A DNA stretch of 22,046 nucleotides from Gammaproteobacteria bacterium (GCA_005877965.1 VBNP01000167.1:1-22046), one strand, 5' to 3'; numbered from the stretch's first letter, positions 1 to 6,294 are shown. Numbers and translations are program-made. The notes: a model not told the origin generated them from the letters alone.

Positions 1-346
1 CGAAATCTATCCGCAGCTCGAAGGCGTGGCTTTCGAATACCACTGGGGAGGGCTCGTGGCCATGACGCGCGACCACCTGCCGCACCTGCATGAGCCGGCA
101 CCGGGCCTGCTTGCCGGCCTGGGCTACAATGGTCGCGGAGTCGCCATGGCAACCGTGATGGGGCGGCTGCTGGCGCTGCGCGCGCTCGGAACCCCCGCTG
201 CGGAGCTGGGTTTTCCGGTCACGCCGCTGCGGCCCATGCCGTTGCACGCCCTGAGCGGCATCGGTGCGCGCGCGACCATCCAGTATCTGCGCCTGGCGGA
301 CGCGCTGGCACGCTCGCCAACCCTTGGGTCACGGGGACCGGCATGA
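1..346 (+). CDS. FAD-dependent amine/amino-acid oxidase, C-terminal fragment (DAO family)
   Basis: The gene enters from the left edge, so its start lies outside the window; the reading frame begins at base 2 and ends at the TGA at 344-346. About 114 residues are visible. They match the C-terminal end of glycine/D-amino-acid oxidase-like flavoproteins (DadA, PuuB group): a WGG segment followed by VAMTRDHLPHL, then a GLGYNGRGVAMAT stretch. In this family that last stretch is the late glycine-rich segment closing over the FAD, and it is followed by a final helix with GRLLA. The protein would oxidise an amine or amino acid, giving an imine and reduced flavin. The substrate cannot be told because the N-terminal Rossmann motif and most of the substrate domain are missing here. 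The stop overlaps the start of the next gene (ATGA), so the two are probably co-translated. Confidence 0.8.
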   Translation, partial: EIYPQLEGVAFEYHWGGLVAMTRDHLPHLHEPAPGLLAGLGYNGRGVAMATVMGRLLALRALGTPAAELGFPVTPLRPMPLHALSGIGARATIQYLRLADALARSPTLGSRGPA

Positions 347-1233
347 ACGCGACAAAAGTCGGGCTGCTGAGCGCGCTGGTGCTGGTGAACATCGCGTTCG
401 TCATCGGATGGGTCTGGGCCGCCAGGCACTACCGGTTGCGCGAGCGGCCGACGCTCGGGGATATCGCAATCGGAGTGGTGACCGACTTCCTCGATACGCT
501 CGGCATCGGCTCATTCGCACCCACGACCGCGCTGTTCAAATTTCGCGGTGCGCCCGCCGACGAGCTGATACCCGGCACGCTCAACGTGGGGCACAACTCG
601 TCCGCCTTTCTCGAGACCGTGCTGTTCGTTACGGCCGTGACCGTGGAGCCGGTGCTGCTCGCCAGCATGGTCGCGAGCGCCGCCGCCGGCGCCTGGCTCG
701 GCGCCGGCCTGGTGAGCCGGCTTCCGCGCCGCACCATCCAGCTGTTCATGGGAGTGGCCCTGCTGGTGGCGGCGTTCTTCTTCATATTGAAGAACCTCGG
801 CGCGCTCGAGGTCGCCGGCGGCACCGCGTTCGCTCTGGCCGGCTGGCGCTTCGCGCTGGCGGTAAGCGTCAGCTTCGTGCTGGGCGCACTGATGTGCATC
901 GGCATCGGCAACTACGCGCCGCTCATGATCATGCTCGCCCTCCTGGGCATGCATCCGCTGGCCGCGTTTCCGATCATGATGGCGAGCGATGGCATCCTGC
1001 AGCCCGTGGCGAGCCTCGGCTTCTTCCGCTCGGGACGCTTCGCGCACGGGCCCTCGCTGGGCCTGATCATCGGTGGCGTGCTCGGCGTGCTGATCGCCTT
1101 CTACATCGTCAAGCACCTGCCGCTCACGGCGATGCGTTGGCTGGTGATCGTCGTGGTCAGCTACGCGGCGGTTTCGATGCTGCGCTCGGCGCGCGCCGCC
1201 TCACCAACGGCGCCCGCTGTTGCGGTGCCGTGA
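343..1233 (+). CDS. TSUP family (TauE/SafE) membrane permease
   Basis: This 296-aa integral membrane protein starts at an ATG that overlaps the previous stop codon. It has about eight hydrophobic segments arranged as two halves, as in the TSUP (sulfite exporter TauE/SafE, DUF81) family. The first half contains GVVTDFLDTLGIGSFAPTTALFK, the family's conserved segment after the first helix, followed by GTLNVGHNSSAF. The second half contains a related IGIGNYAPLMIMLALLGM stretch. Family members move sulfite, sulfoacetate, taurine-derived or other small organic anions across the inner membrane. The substrate here is unknown. Overlap with the flavoprotein oxidase suggests a shared transcript and possibly import or export of a substrate or product of that oxidase, which is inference. 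The gene ends 18 bases from a convergent small gene. Confidence 0.85.
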   Translation: MNATKVGLLSALVLVNIAFVIGWVWAARHYRLRERPTLGDIAIGVVTDFLDTLGIGSFAPTTALFKFRGAPADELIPGTLNVGHNSSAFLETVLFVTAVTVEPVLLASMVASAAAGAWLGAGLVSRLPRRTIQLFMGVALLVAAFFFILKNLGALEVAGGTAFALAGWRFALAVSVSFVLGALMCIGIGNYAPLMIMLALLGMHPLAAFPIMMASDGILQPVASLGFFRSGRFAHGPSLGLIIGGVLGVLIAFYIVKHLPLTAMRWLVIVVVSYAAVSMLRSARAASPTAPAVAVP

Positions 1234-1251
1234 CGGCAAGCGCATCTGCCT

Positions 1252-1470
1252 TCAGCCCGCTGCCCAACCCATGCGCACCGCGACCAGATAGCCACGATGC
1301 ACGAGCACCGCCCGGGCCGGGGTCTGCGCAGTGTGCATCGTGGGCCCGGCGCACTGTGCGTGCTCGGCGGCGCGTGCCGGCGGCGCCACGCTGAACACCG
1401 CGGCCACCAGCAGTCCCAGGACAAGATTGATGAGCAACGATCCCAACACTGCCCAGGTCGTGATCCTCAT
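1252..1470 (-). CDS. small secreted or membrane-anchored protein, unknown function
   Basis: I do not recognise this 72-aa protein. The ATG at 1470-1468 is preceded by a good ribosome-binding site (GAGGAG, six bases upstream), which is why I chose it over a longer upstream reading of the same frame that adds only low-complexity Arg/Pro/Ala residues. Residues 4-28 are strongly hydrophobic (AVLGSLLINLVLGLLVAAVF) and end in APPARAAEH, which looks like a signal peptide with an Ala-x-Ala cleavage site near residue 35. The mature part would be only about 37 residues, with one Cys and several His, and has no recognisable domain. It is convergent with the TSUP permease. Coding potential rests on the start region, so the call is moderate. 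Confidence 0.5.
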   Translation of the reverse strand: MRITTWAVLGSLLINLVLGLLVAAVFSVAPPARAAEHAQCAGPTMHTAQTPARAVLVHRGYLVAVRMGWAAG

Positions 1471-1856
1471 GGCGTTCTCCTCAGGGCGATATTCACTGCG
1501 CATATGAGACACCCCGGGGAGCGGCGGCGTCAGCGCAGCGGCGTCGAATCCATCCTCGTGGCCAACGGGTTCGTCCCCGCGGGCCCGGGCGGGCGGCCTG
1601 GCTCGGGCGGCGGCCATCCTGGCCGGGGTCCAGCGCCGAGGACCGGAGGGCAACGCCGCCGCCGCCAACGCACTGGCGCGCGGCGCGCTGTACCGGGGGG
1701 GTCGCGGGCTCGGGTGGCCGATCGCACGCGGCGCATGAGGGGTGCACCCCACCGGCGGCACCGCGTCATGGCGGCGCCGTCACATTGCCGAGACAGCCGC
1801 GCACCCGTGCCTGTAATCTCCCCCGTTTCGTGCAACCTCTGACATTAGGGGGTCAG
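1471..1856. other. 386-base stretch with no supported gene
   Basis: This very GC-rich stretch lies between two divergently transcribed genes, so it should hold both promoters. The open frames here are low-complexity Arg/Ala/Gly/Pro translations with no ribosome-binding site. One plus-strand frame (1508-1739) is open for 77 codons and reads like ANALARGALYRGGRG, but has no ATG or GTG start in frame. I see no clear -35/-10 pair; TAATCT near 1813 is only a weak -10 candidate for the downstream cyclase gene. Confidence 0.5.
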
Positions 1857-2894
1857 ATGGCGACCGGGGGACACACGACGGTCATCCAGAGAGTCCTGGA
1901 GCGACGGGCGGCCAGGCCCGCGACCACCGAGGAGGGGACTACGGCGACCGTCGCGGTCATGGTGCGGGTGCTGCCGCCGCCGAAGGCGCTCCTGGTCTTC
2001 CAGGATGCCCCGCTGCGCCAGCACATGCAGCAGCGCATCACGCCGGACGTGCTGGAGTGCGAGGCGGTCGCCGACGAGGAGGAAGCCCTGCGCCGCTTCG
2101 GCGCCGAGTTTCGCCCGGTCGTGCTCACCGACAGCCCGGAGCTGATACGCAAGCTGCGGGCGCGCCCCGCCGCGCGGCCGCCGTTCATCGTCTACGTAGC
2201 CGAGGTCGATGACGCCCAGGAGCGGGAGGCGGGAATCCTCGCCGGGGCCGACGAGTGCGTCGGGCGGCGCGTCAGCGACTGCGAGCTGGACGCGCGCATC
2301 CGCGCGGCGCGGCGCATCACCGAGCTCGAGTCGGTACTGCGCATTACGCTGGAGGAGAACCGCAAGCTGTCCGCGACGGACGAACTGACGCGCGCGGCCA
2401 GCCGGCGCTTCTTCGGCAAGCACTTTCCGCGTGAGGTCGAACGGGCCGCGCGTTACAAGCGCGCCCTGTCCCTGGCTCTGTGCGACATCGACCACTTCAA
2501 GAAGATCAACGACAGCCTCGGTCACGCCGTCGGCGACGAGATCCTGCAACAGTTCGGTCCGCGGCTGCAGCAGGCTCTGCGCCGCGGGATTGACTGGGTG
2601 GCGCGTATCGGCGGTGAGGAATTTGCCATCGTCATGCCGGAGACCGCTCATGAGCCGGCGCTCGAGGTCGCCCGCAAGTTGCGGGCGGCCATCTCGCACA
2701 CCCCCTTCAAGGCCGGCAAGAAGAGCATCCACGTGACCGCGAGCTTCGGCCTGTGCGGCATGAACCATGTCCCGAGTGGCGAGCACCGGGTGGCCGAGCA
2801 GGTGCTCAGGGTCGCCGATGCGGCCCTGTACCGCAGCAAGGAGTCGGGCCGCAATCGCGTTACGGCCGCGATTCTCAAGGATGCGAGCGGCTGA
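1857..2894 (+). CDS. diguanylate cyclase with N-terminal receiver-like domain (GGDEF protein)
   Basis: The protein has 345 aa when started at the ATG at 1857, which has AGGGGG four bases upstream; an upstream in-frame ATG at 1785 lacks such a site. Residues 43-150 resemble a response-regulator receiver. Asp92 (VVLTD) sits at the phospho-acceptor position, but the usual Lys of the last strand is replaced by Arg (GADECVGRR, 130-138). A linker helix (about 152-172) leads to a GGDEF domain at about 175-335. It has the active-site motif GGEEF at 252-256, the substrate-binding segment DIDHFKKIND, and a canonical inhibitory site RGID (243-246) exactly five residues before GGEEF. The enzyme should make cyclic di-GMP from two GTP and be product-inhibited. 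The architecture is PleD-like with one receiver. No partner kinase is nearby. Confidence 0.92.
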   Translation: MATGGHTTVIQRVLERRAARPATTEEGTTATVAVMVRVLPPPKALLVFQDAPLRQHMQQRITPDVLECEAVADEEEALRRFGAEFRPVVLTDSPELIRKLRARPAARPPFIVYVAEVDDAQEREAGILAGADECVGRRVSDCELDARIRAARRITELESVLRITLEENRKLSATDELTRAASRRFFGKHFPREVERAARYKRALSLALCDIDHFKKINDSLGHAVGDEILQQFGPRLQQALRRGIDWVARIGGEEFAIVMPETAHEPALEVARKLRAAISHTPFKAGKKSIHVTASFGLCGMNHVPSGEHRVAEQVLRVADAALYRSKESGRNRVTAAILKDASG

Positions 2895-2923
2895 GACGCC
2901 GATCGCCGAGGATGAGCGCCCAG

Positions 2924-2962
2924 CGGCAGATAGGCCGGCCCGCCGCGGGCGGCTATCTGTCG
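2924..2962. terminator. strong inverted repeat between convergent genes, possible bidirectional terminator
   Basis: CAGATAG at 2927-2933 pairs with CTATCTG at 2953-2959. Inside it, CCG/CGG and CCCGC/GCGGG continue the stem with single-base bulges, and outside it two of three more base pairs form. It lies just after the cyclase stop and covers the stop codon of the minus-strand gene that follows. There is no clear U-run on either side, so termination is inferred from position and stability. Confidence 0.45.
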
Positions 2963-3249
2963 AGCCGTTTGCGGGCAACTCGGACAACACCGTAAATGAG
3001 CGCCACCACGGAAACTACCGCTGCCCAGGGCATCCAAACCGCTTGCGAGCCGCGTAGAACCTTCCACGTGAAGTAGACTGTTCCGATCAGAGGGATCAGT
3101 GTCGCGATCAGAGGGATCAGCAGGCGAAAGCGTTCGATTTCACTCTCGCGCTCCTCCCGGTTCATTCGGATCCACTGACGTCGGAGCTGTGAAATCAGCA
3201 CCACTCCTGTGATGGCCAATAGCAAGTTCACTTTGTCATTTAGGGTCAT
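2953..3249 (-). CDS. small membrane protein with about three transmembrane helices, unknown function
   Basis: I do not recognise a family for this 98-aa protein. Three hydrophobic segments are visible: residues 7-22, 41-65 and 69-91. A charged stretch (RRQWIRMNREERESEIERF) lies between the first two and may form an amphipathic cytoplasmic helix. The second segment contains a seven-residue tandem duplication, LIPLIAT/LIPLIGT, encoded by a 21-base repeat. It lies 23 bases downstream of the ribbon-helix-helix gene on the same strand and is probably in the same transcript, so that DNA-binding protein may control it. Base composition is visibly lower in GC than the flanking genes (about 47-57% in hand-counted rows), which suggests recent acquisition. 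Nothing in the sequence indicates a substrate or partner. Confidence 0.6.
   Translation of the reverse strand: MTLNDKVNLLLAITGVVLISQLRRQWIRMNREERESEIERFRLLIPLIATLIPLIGTVYFTWKVLRGSQAVWMPWAAVVSVVALIYGVVRVARKRLDR
3085..3120. repeat. 21-base tandem duplication inside a transmembrane segment
   Basis: GATCAGAGGGATCAG occurs at 3085-3099 and again at 3106-3120, a period of 21 bases (7 codons). It is in frame with the minus-strand membrane protein and yields LIPLIAT followed by LIPLIGT, so the duplication lengthens or doubles part of one helix without breaking the frame. Confidence 0.85.
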
Positions 3250-3272
3250 CTTTTTCGTGCCTGGGAGCAGCT

Positions 3273-3446
3273 TCAGGGCTTGCGCTTCGACTTCAGCAGC
3301 TTGTATCGCTGGAGCAGCATGTCGACGGCCTCCCGCAGGTATTCCTGCTTTGGCACGCGGGTACGCTCCGACAACCGGTCCAGGAGCGCCGCCTTATCCA
3401 GATCGAGATAGATGGCCTGCTGATGTCGCTTCGTCTTTCCGCCCAT
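3273..3446 (-). CDS. ribbon-helix-helix DNA-binding protein
   Basis: This short gene encodes 57 aa, from an ATG at 3446-3444 to a TGA at 3275-3273. After a basic N-terminus (MGGKTKRHQQ) the protein has AIYLDLD, the single beta strand that pairs in the dimer and reads DNA bases in CopG/Arc/MetJ-type proteins. Two helices follow: KAALLDRLSERTRV, then a turn and KQEYLREAVDMLLQRY. The tail is Lys-rich. Order, length and spacing fit the ribbon-helix-helix (RHH_1) fold well. Such proteins usually repress their own operon by binding inverted repeats. A near-perfect 30-base palindrome lies directly upstream, inside the apparent promoter. No Shine-Dalgarno site is present. The gene probably co-transcribes the 98-aa membrane protein downstream. 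It could be an antitoxin-like regulator, but the neighbour does not resemble a known toxin. Confidence 0.82.
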   Translation of the reverse strand: MGGKTKRHQQAIYLDLDKAALLDRLSERTRVPKQEYLREAVDMLLQRYKLLKSKRKP

Positions 3447-3447
3447 G

Positions 3448-3477
3448 CAATGCTACTATAAGCCTATAGCAGCATTG
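3448..3477 (-). promoter_or_regulatory. palindromic operator overlapping the RHH promoter
   Basis: The arms CAATGCTACTATA (3448-3460) and TATAGCAGCATTG (3465-3477) are inverted repeats of 13 bases with one mismatch, separated by AGCC. The palindrome ends two bases before the RHH start codon. It covers the -10 element and the whole spacer of the promoter described separately, so a bound dimer pair would block RNA polymerase. Autoregulation is inferred from this geometry and from RHH family habits. Confidence 0.72.
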
Positions 3478-3483
3478 AGGCAA
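3455..3483 (-). promoter_or_regulatory. sigma-70-type promoter of the RHH operon, predicted leaderless
   Basis: Read on the minus strand, TTGCCT (3483-3478) is a -35 candidate with 4 of 6 consensus bases. It is followed by exactly 17 bases and then TATAGT (3460-3455), a -10 with 5 of 6 consensus bases. Transcription would start about 7 bases further on, at 3449-3446, that is at or within a few bases of the ATG. The mRNA would therefore be leaderless, which fits the lack of a ribosome-binding site. Confidence 0.6.
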
Positions 3484-3584
3484 GGCGGAGTACCCAACCC
3501 AGGGCGTTGAGTTGAACCCTTGACCCCCGAAACGGCCTCCGTGGCCTGATAGAATGCTCGCGAGTAGTTGAGTGGGATTAGAAC

Positions 3585-3674
3585 GGAGAGGTGGCAGAGC
3601 GGTTGAATGCACCGGTCTTGAAAACCGGAGGCTCCTTACGGGGCTCGTGAGTTCGAATCTCACCCTCTCCGCCA
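3585..3674 (+). tRNA. tRNA-Ser(UGA)
   Basis: The 90-base sequence folds as a class II tRNA. The acceptor stem GGAGAGG pairs with CCTCTCC, followed by discriminator G and an encoded CCA. The anticodon stem CCGGT/ACCGG encloses the loop CTTGAAA, giving anticodon TGA at 3619-3621. A long variable arm (about 17 bases with a GC-rich stem) is typical of serine tRNAs, and the T arm is GTGAG-TTCGAAT-CTCAC. It decodes UCA and, by wobble, other UCN codons. Upstream, TAGAAT at 3550-3555 followed by a GC-rich discriminator looks like a stable-RNA -10 box, but I see no -35 at proper spacing. It stands alone, next to low-GC genes on both sides. Confidence 0.97.
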
Positions 3675-3911
3675 AAGATATAGGCATTTCGCCGCGGTCG
3701 GGCGCTGTGATTCTGCGTCAACGCATTCTGCTTCGGTAGGGAGCAACGAAGTCGCGGACGACGCACGCCGCGTTGGGGCTGACCGTTTACCTCATCGCCA
3801 AACAGGGTGCGAGCGGCGCACAGGCCGGTACGACCGCAAGCGCGGCCGAGGCGCTATGGTGCCGCGGAAATACGCCTTGGAGCTCATTTCGCCTCACAGG
3901 AACCGCGTACG
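3675..3911. other. 237-base spacer after the tRNA with no supported gene
   Basis: The stretch runs from the tRNA CCA end to the desaturase start. It should hold the desaturase promoter, but no convincing -35/-10 pair stands out. Open frames crossing it are either antisense to the tRNA or lack a ribosome-binding site. I found no second copy of the tRNA 3' end that would mark an attachment site. Confidence 0.4.
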
Positions 3912-4982
3912 ATGAGCGGCATGCAGTCAAACGGGCCAAGCCGGAAGACGTTGCTGCGTTCCTTCGAAGCCGCCGGCACGCTGCGCCCCTTCGCGGTCCT
4001 CGCCTTGGACATGGGGTTGTTTGCCGGTGGCTCCGTCCTAGCCCTCGCCGTCGTCGGCCTTTGGCTCAAGTTGCTCGGTAGTGCGTTGATTGCCGCCGGA
4101 ATCGTTCGGCTGTTTCTCGTTGGGCATGATGCGTGTCACGGTAGCTTCTTTGCCGCCAAGACGCTCAATCATGTCTTCGGCCGCATTGCCTTCCTGCCGT
4201 CCATGACCGCCTTCAGCTTGTGGGACGTCGGGCACAACGTAGCTCACCACGGCTTCAACAATCTGAAGGGGCGTGATCAGGTCTGGGCGCCGTACTCCAA
4301 AGAAGAATTCGACCGGCTGCCGCGACGCCGGCGGATCATGGAACGCATTTACCGTTCCGGGCTCGGCTGGGGTCTTTACTATTTCGTGGAGCTCTGGTGG
4401 AGGAAATTGTATTTCGCGACGCGCAAGGAAATCGGTTCGGGCCGCCTCAGGTACAAGCTTGATAGCGCGCTCGTGAGCGTCGGCGCCATCGGCTGGATCG
4501 GCATCGTGGCTCTGGTCGCCTATCAGACCCACCAGCAGTTCTGGCTGCTTGCGACACTCGCCATCGGAATACCGTTTGCGCTGTGGAACACGATCATGGG
4601 ATTTGTGGTCTTCGTGCAGCACACTCACCCGTCGATCGCGTGGTTCCAGAAGCGGCAGGAGTGGCAGCGGACCCGAGGCTATCTGACCGCCACGGCAACC
4701 GTACGCCTGCCGCTGCGTGTTGATCGGCTGATGCACTGCATCATGGAGCACAACGCGCACCACGTGAACCCGCGCATTTCCATGTTCGCGCTACGCCGCG
4801 CGCAGCAACAAGTTCAGGATCAGGCTAATGGCGATGTCTTGAGCTATCGACTCAATTGGCACACGTATCGAGACTGCGTGCGTCGCTGCAAACTCTATGA
4901 CTATGCGAATCACACTTGGCTGAATTGGCGCGGCGAGGTGACCGCGCGTCTAGATCCTCTCGGCGGGGTGCCGGCGAGCTGA
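3912..4982 (+). CDS. membrane fatty acid desaturase
   Basis: This 356-aa protein belongs to the membrane-bound di-iron desaturases (FA_desaturase, PF00487). All three His clusters are present: HDACH (72-76), HNVAHH (108-113) and HNAHH (280-284, in EHNAHHVNPRI). An extra QHTHP at 236-240 is typical of acyl-lipid delta-12/omega-6-like members. Hydrophobic segments lie around residues 25-70, 87-103, 185-205 and 210-235. The enzyme would insert a double bond into a membrane acyl chain using O2 and reduced ferredoxin or cytochrome b5; regiospecificity cannot be read from sequence. I started at the ATG at 3912; a 35-residue upstream extension is Arg-rich and unlikely. It sits between tRNA-Ser and an LpxD homologue in a lower-GC stretch (about 57% in one hand-counted row), consistent with transfer and with a lipid-related pair. 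Confidence 0.88.
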   Translation: MSGMQSNGPSRKTLLRSFEAAGTLRPFAVLALDMGLFAGGSVLALAVVGLWLKLLGSALIAAGIVRLFLVGHDACHGSFFAAKTLNHVFGRIAFLPSMTAFSLWDVGHNVAHHGFNNLKGRDQVWAPYSKEEFDRLPRRRRIMERIYRSGLGWGLYYFVELWWRKLYFATRKEIGSGRLRYKLDSALVSVGAIGWIGIVALVAYQTHQQFWLLATLAIGIPFALWNTIMGFVVFVQHTHPSIAWFQKRQEWQRTRGYLTATATVRLPLRVDRLMHCIMEHNAHHVNPRISMFALRRAQQQVQDQANGDVLSYRLNWHTYRDCVRRCKLYDYANHTWLNWRGEVTARLDPLGGVPAS

Positions 4983-5034
4983 CGCGGTTTTCCTGCCAAT
5001 GCAAGTCCAACCCGGCTGTTTTTGGTGAGGCGCT

Positions 5035-6090
5035 ATGCTCAGAGCTCAAACGATCCGGAACGACCACGCCGAAGTGTTGACCTTTCTGCACGGAAATCTG
5101 CAGGCATGCGCCACCCGTTGCCACAGTCCCGGTGAGGCTGGTGACGATAGTCTTGTCTTTGCGACCAGCCCCGAACAGCTCGCAGAATCGATACGGCGGA
5201 AAGCGGCGATCGTCATCGTTCAGGAGACGATCGCCCATCTGGCACTCGCGAATGCCTCGGACGCGGGCTGCTGCTTTTCCGTCACCGCCATCCCGATTGC
5301 TATGGCGGTCCTGCTAACGTACTTTGACCACAAAGCCGAGCGGTTCACGCAATGGGGTGCGCGTCACCCCACGTCACTGGTGCATCCGAGTGCCACGCTC
5401 GGTCAAAACGTGGTCCTTGGCCCGTATTGCGTGATTGGCGCTCGAGTGTCGGTTGGCGATGGCTGTTTCATCGGCGCGCATACCGTAGTCGAGAACGACG
5501 CGCGGATCGGGGCCGCCACGATCCTGCATCCACACGTTTTTGTCGGCGCAGCCTGTGAGATTGGCAATGCCTGCGAAATCCACCCGCACGCCACCATCGG
5601 CTCCGATGGATTTGGCTACGCGAAGGACGCCTCGGGAAGGCCCCGAAAGATTCCCCAGCTCGGCACCGTGAAAATCGGTGACGAAGTGGAAATCGGTGGC
5701 AACTGTGCCATCGATCGCGCGACTCTCAGCGCGACGTACATCAGGTCTGGCGCAAAGCTCGACAATATCTGCCATATTGCGCACAACTGCGATCTCGGCG
5801 AGAACGGCTGTTATACGGCCGGGTTCATGATGGCTGGCTCGACGACGATCGGGCGCAACTTCATGACCGGCGGTAACTCAGTGGTCGGGCCGCATCTCAG
5901 GGTGGCGGACGACGTCGTGTTGGCGGGCAGATCGACGGTCACTAACAACGTCACTGAGCCGGGTCAATACGGGGGCTACCCGTTGCAGCCGCTACGGGAG
6001 GCGCTCAAAACGCTGGTTGCCATCGGGCAGTTGAACGACATGCGAAAAAAGTTGAATGGACTGATAAAAAGCGTCCACCCAACGACGTAG
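5035..6090 (+). CDS. lpxD: UDP-3-O-acylglucosamine N-acyltransferase, orphan LpxD homologue
   Basis: The 351-aa protein is close in length to LpxD. Residues 1-105 correspond to the N-terminal uridine-binding domain but are poorly conserved; FATSPEQL and KAAIVIV align with the usual core. Residues 115-310 are a left-handed beta-helix of hexapeptide repeats (IGA, VGDG, IGSDGFGYA, IGDEVEIG). The LpxD signature DRATLS...KLDNICHIAHN is present, with His250 at the catalytic position, and the C-terminal helix (about 318-345) is typical. LpxD adds an N-linked 3-hydroxyacyl chain to UDP-3-O-acyl-glucosamine in lipid A synthesis. Normally lpxD lies with bamA, fabZ and lpxA; here it stands alone 52 bases after a desaturase, so it is probably a second copy. 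It carries about twelve cysteines, which is unusual. GGTGAGG four bases before the ATG supports the start. Confidence 0.85.
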   Translation: MLRAQTIRNDHAEVLTFLHGNLQACATRCHSPGEAGDDSLVFATSPEQLAESIRRKAAIVIVQETIAHLALANASDAGCCFSVTAIPIAMAVLLTYFDHKAERFTQWGARHPTSLVHPSATLGQNVVLGPYCVIGARVSVGDGCFIGAHTVVENDARIGAATILHPHVFVGAACEIGNACEIHPHATIGSDGFGYAKDASGRPRKIPQLGTVKIGDEVEIGGNCAIDRATLSATYIRSGAKLDNICHIAHNCDLGENGCYTAGFMMAGSTTIGRNFMTGGNSVVGPHLRVADDVVLAGRSTVTNNVTEPGQYGGYPLQPLREALKTLVAIGQLNDMRKKLNGLIKSVHPTT

Positions 6091-6294
6091 CCTGAATCCT
6101 CCGGGCGGCCCCCCACACCGACCTTGAATGGTTCCCCCGCCGGCGCCCTTCGGAAGGGGGTTTACGGAAACGAGCAGATCGATGCAGTTCCATCGCTTTA
6201 ACGACCGCGTGGAGGAGCAACGTACGGGGCCTTGACCGGCGCGGTTCGTCGCCCCACGCTTACCCCGAACCATCACGGAATCAGGGGACGCAGA
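6091..6294. promoter_or_regulatory. leader and presumed promoter region of the PQQ dehydrogenase operon
   Basis: This is 204 bases with no supported gene. A small hairpin (CCCTT-CGG-AAGGG) lies near 6147-6159 and could end the LpxD transcript, but lacks a U-run. TTGACC at 6232-6237 is a possible -35 with no good -10 at proper spacing. AGGGGA at 6283-6288 is the ribosome-binding site of the dehydrogenase. Confidence 0.35.

Noticed and set aside
1471..1761. N-terminal extension of the 72-aa small protein to 169 aa
   Set aside because: The extension is Arg/Pro/Ala-rich with no ribosome-binding site, while the internal ATG at 1470 has a strong one and starts a signal peptide.
1845..2990. 381-aa minus-strand open frame opposite the diguanylate cyclase
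   Set aside because: No domain is recognisable, and the GGDEF protein on the other strand is unambiguous.
3520..3555. TTGACC (3520-3525) and TAGAAT (3550-3555) as a complete tRNA promoter
   Set aside because: The spacing is 24 bases, too long for a standard sigma-70 promoter; only the -10 box is plausible.
3394..3687. 97-aa minus-strand open frame containing ERVRFELTSPVRSLRFSRPV
   Set aside because: Another antisense frame of the same tRNA; it also overlaps the better supported RHH gene and its promoter.
3578..3766. 62-aa minus-strand open frame containing GGEGEIRTHE-like sequence
   Set aside because: It is the antisense translation of tRNA-Ser, a well-known false protein in databases.
6182..6235. 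17-codon open frame before the PQQ dehydrogenase, considered as a leader peptide
   Set aside because: Weak ribosome-binding site, no repeated regulatory codons and no attenuator-like hairpins after it.
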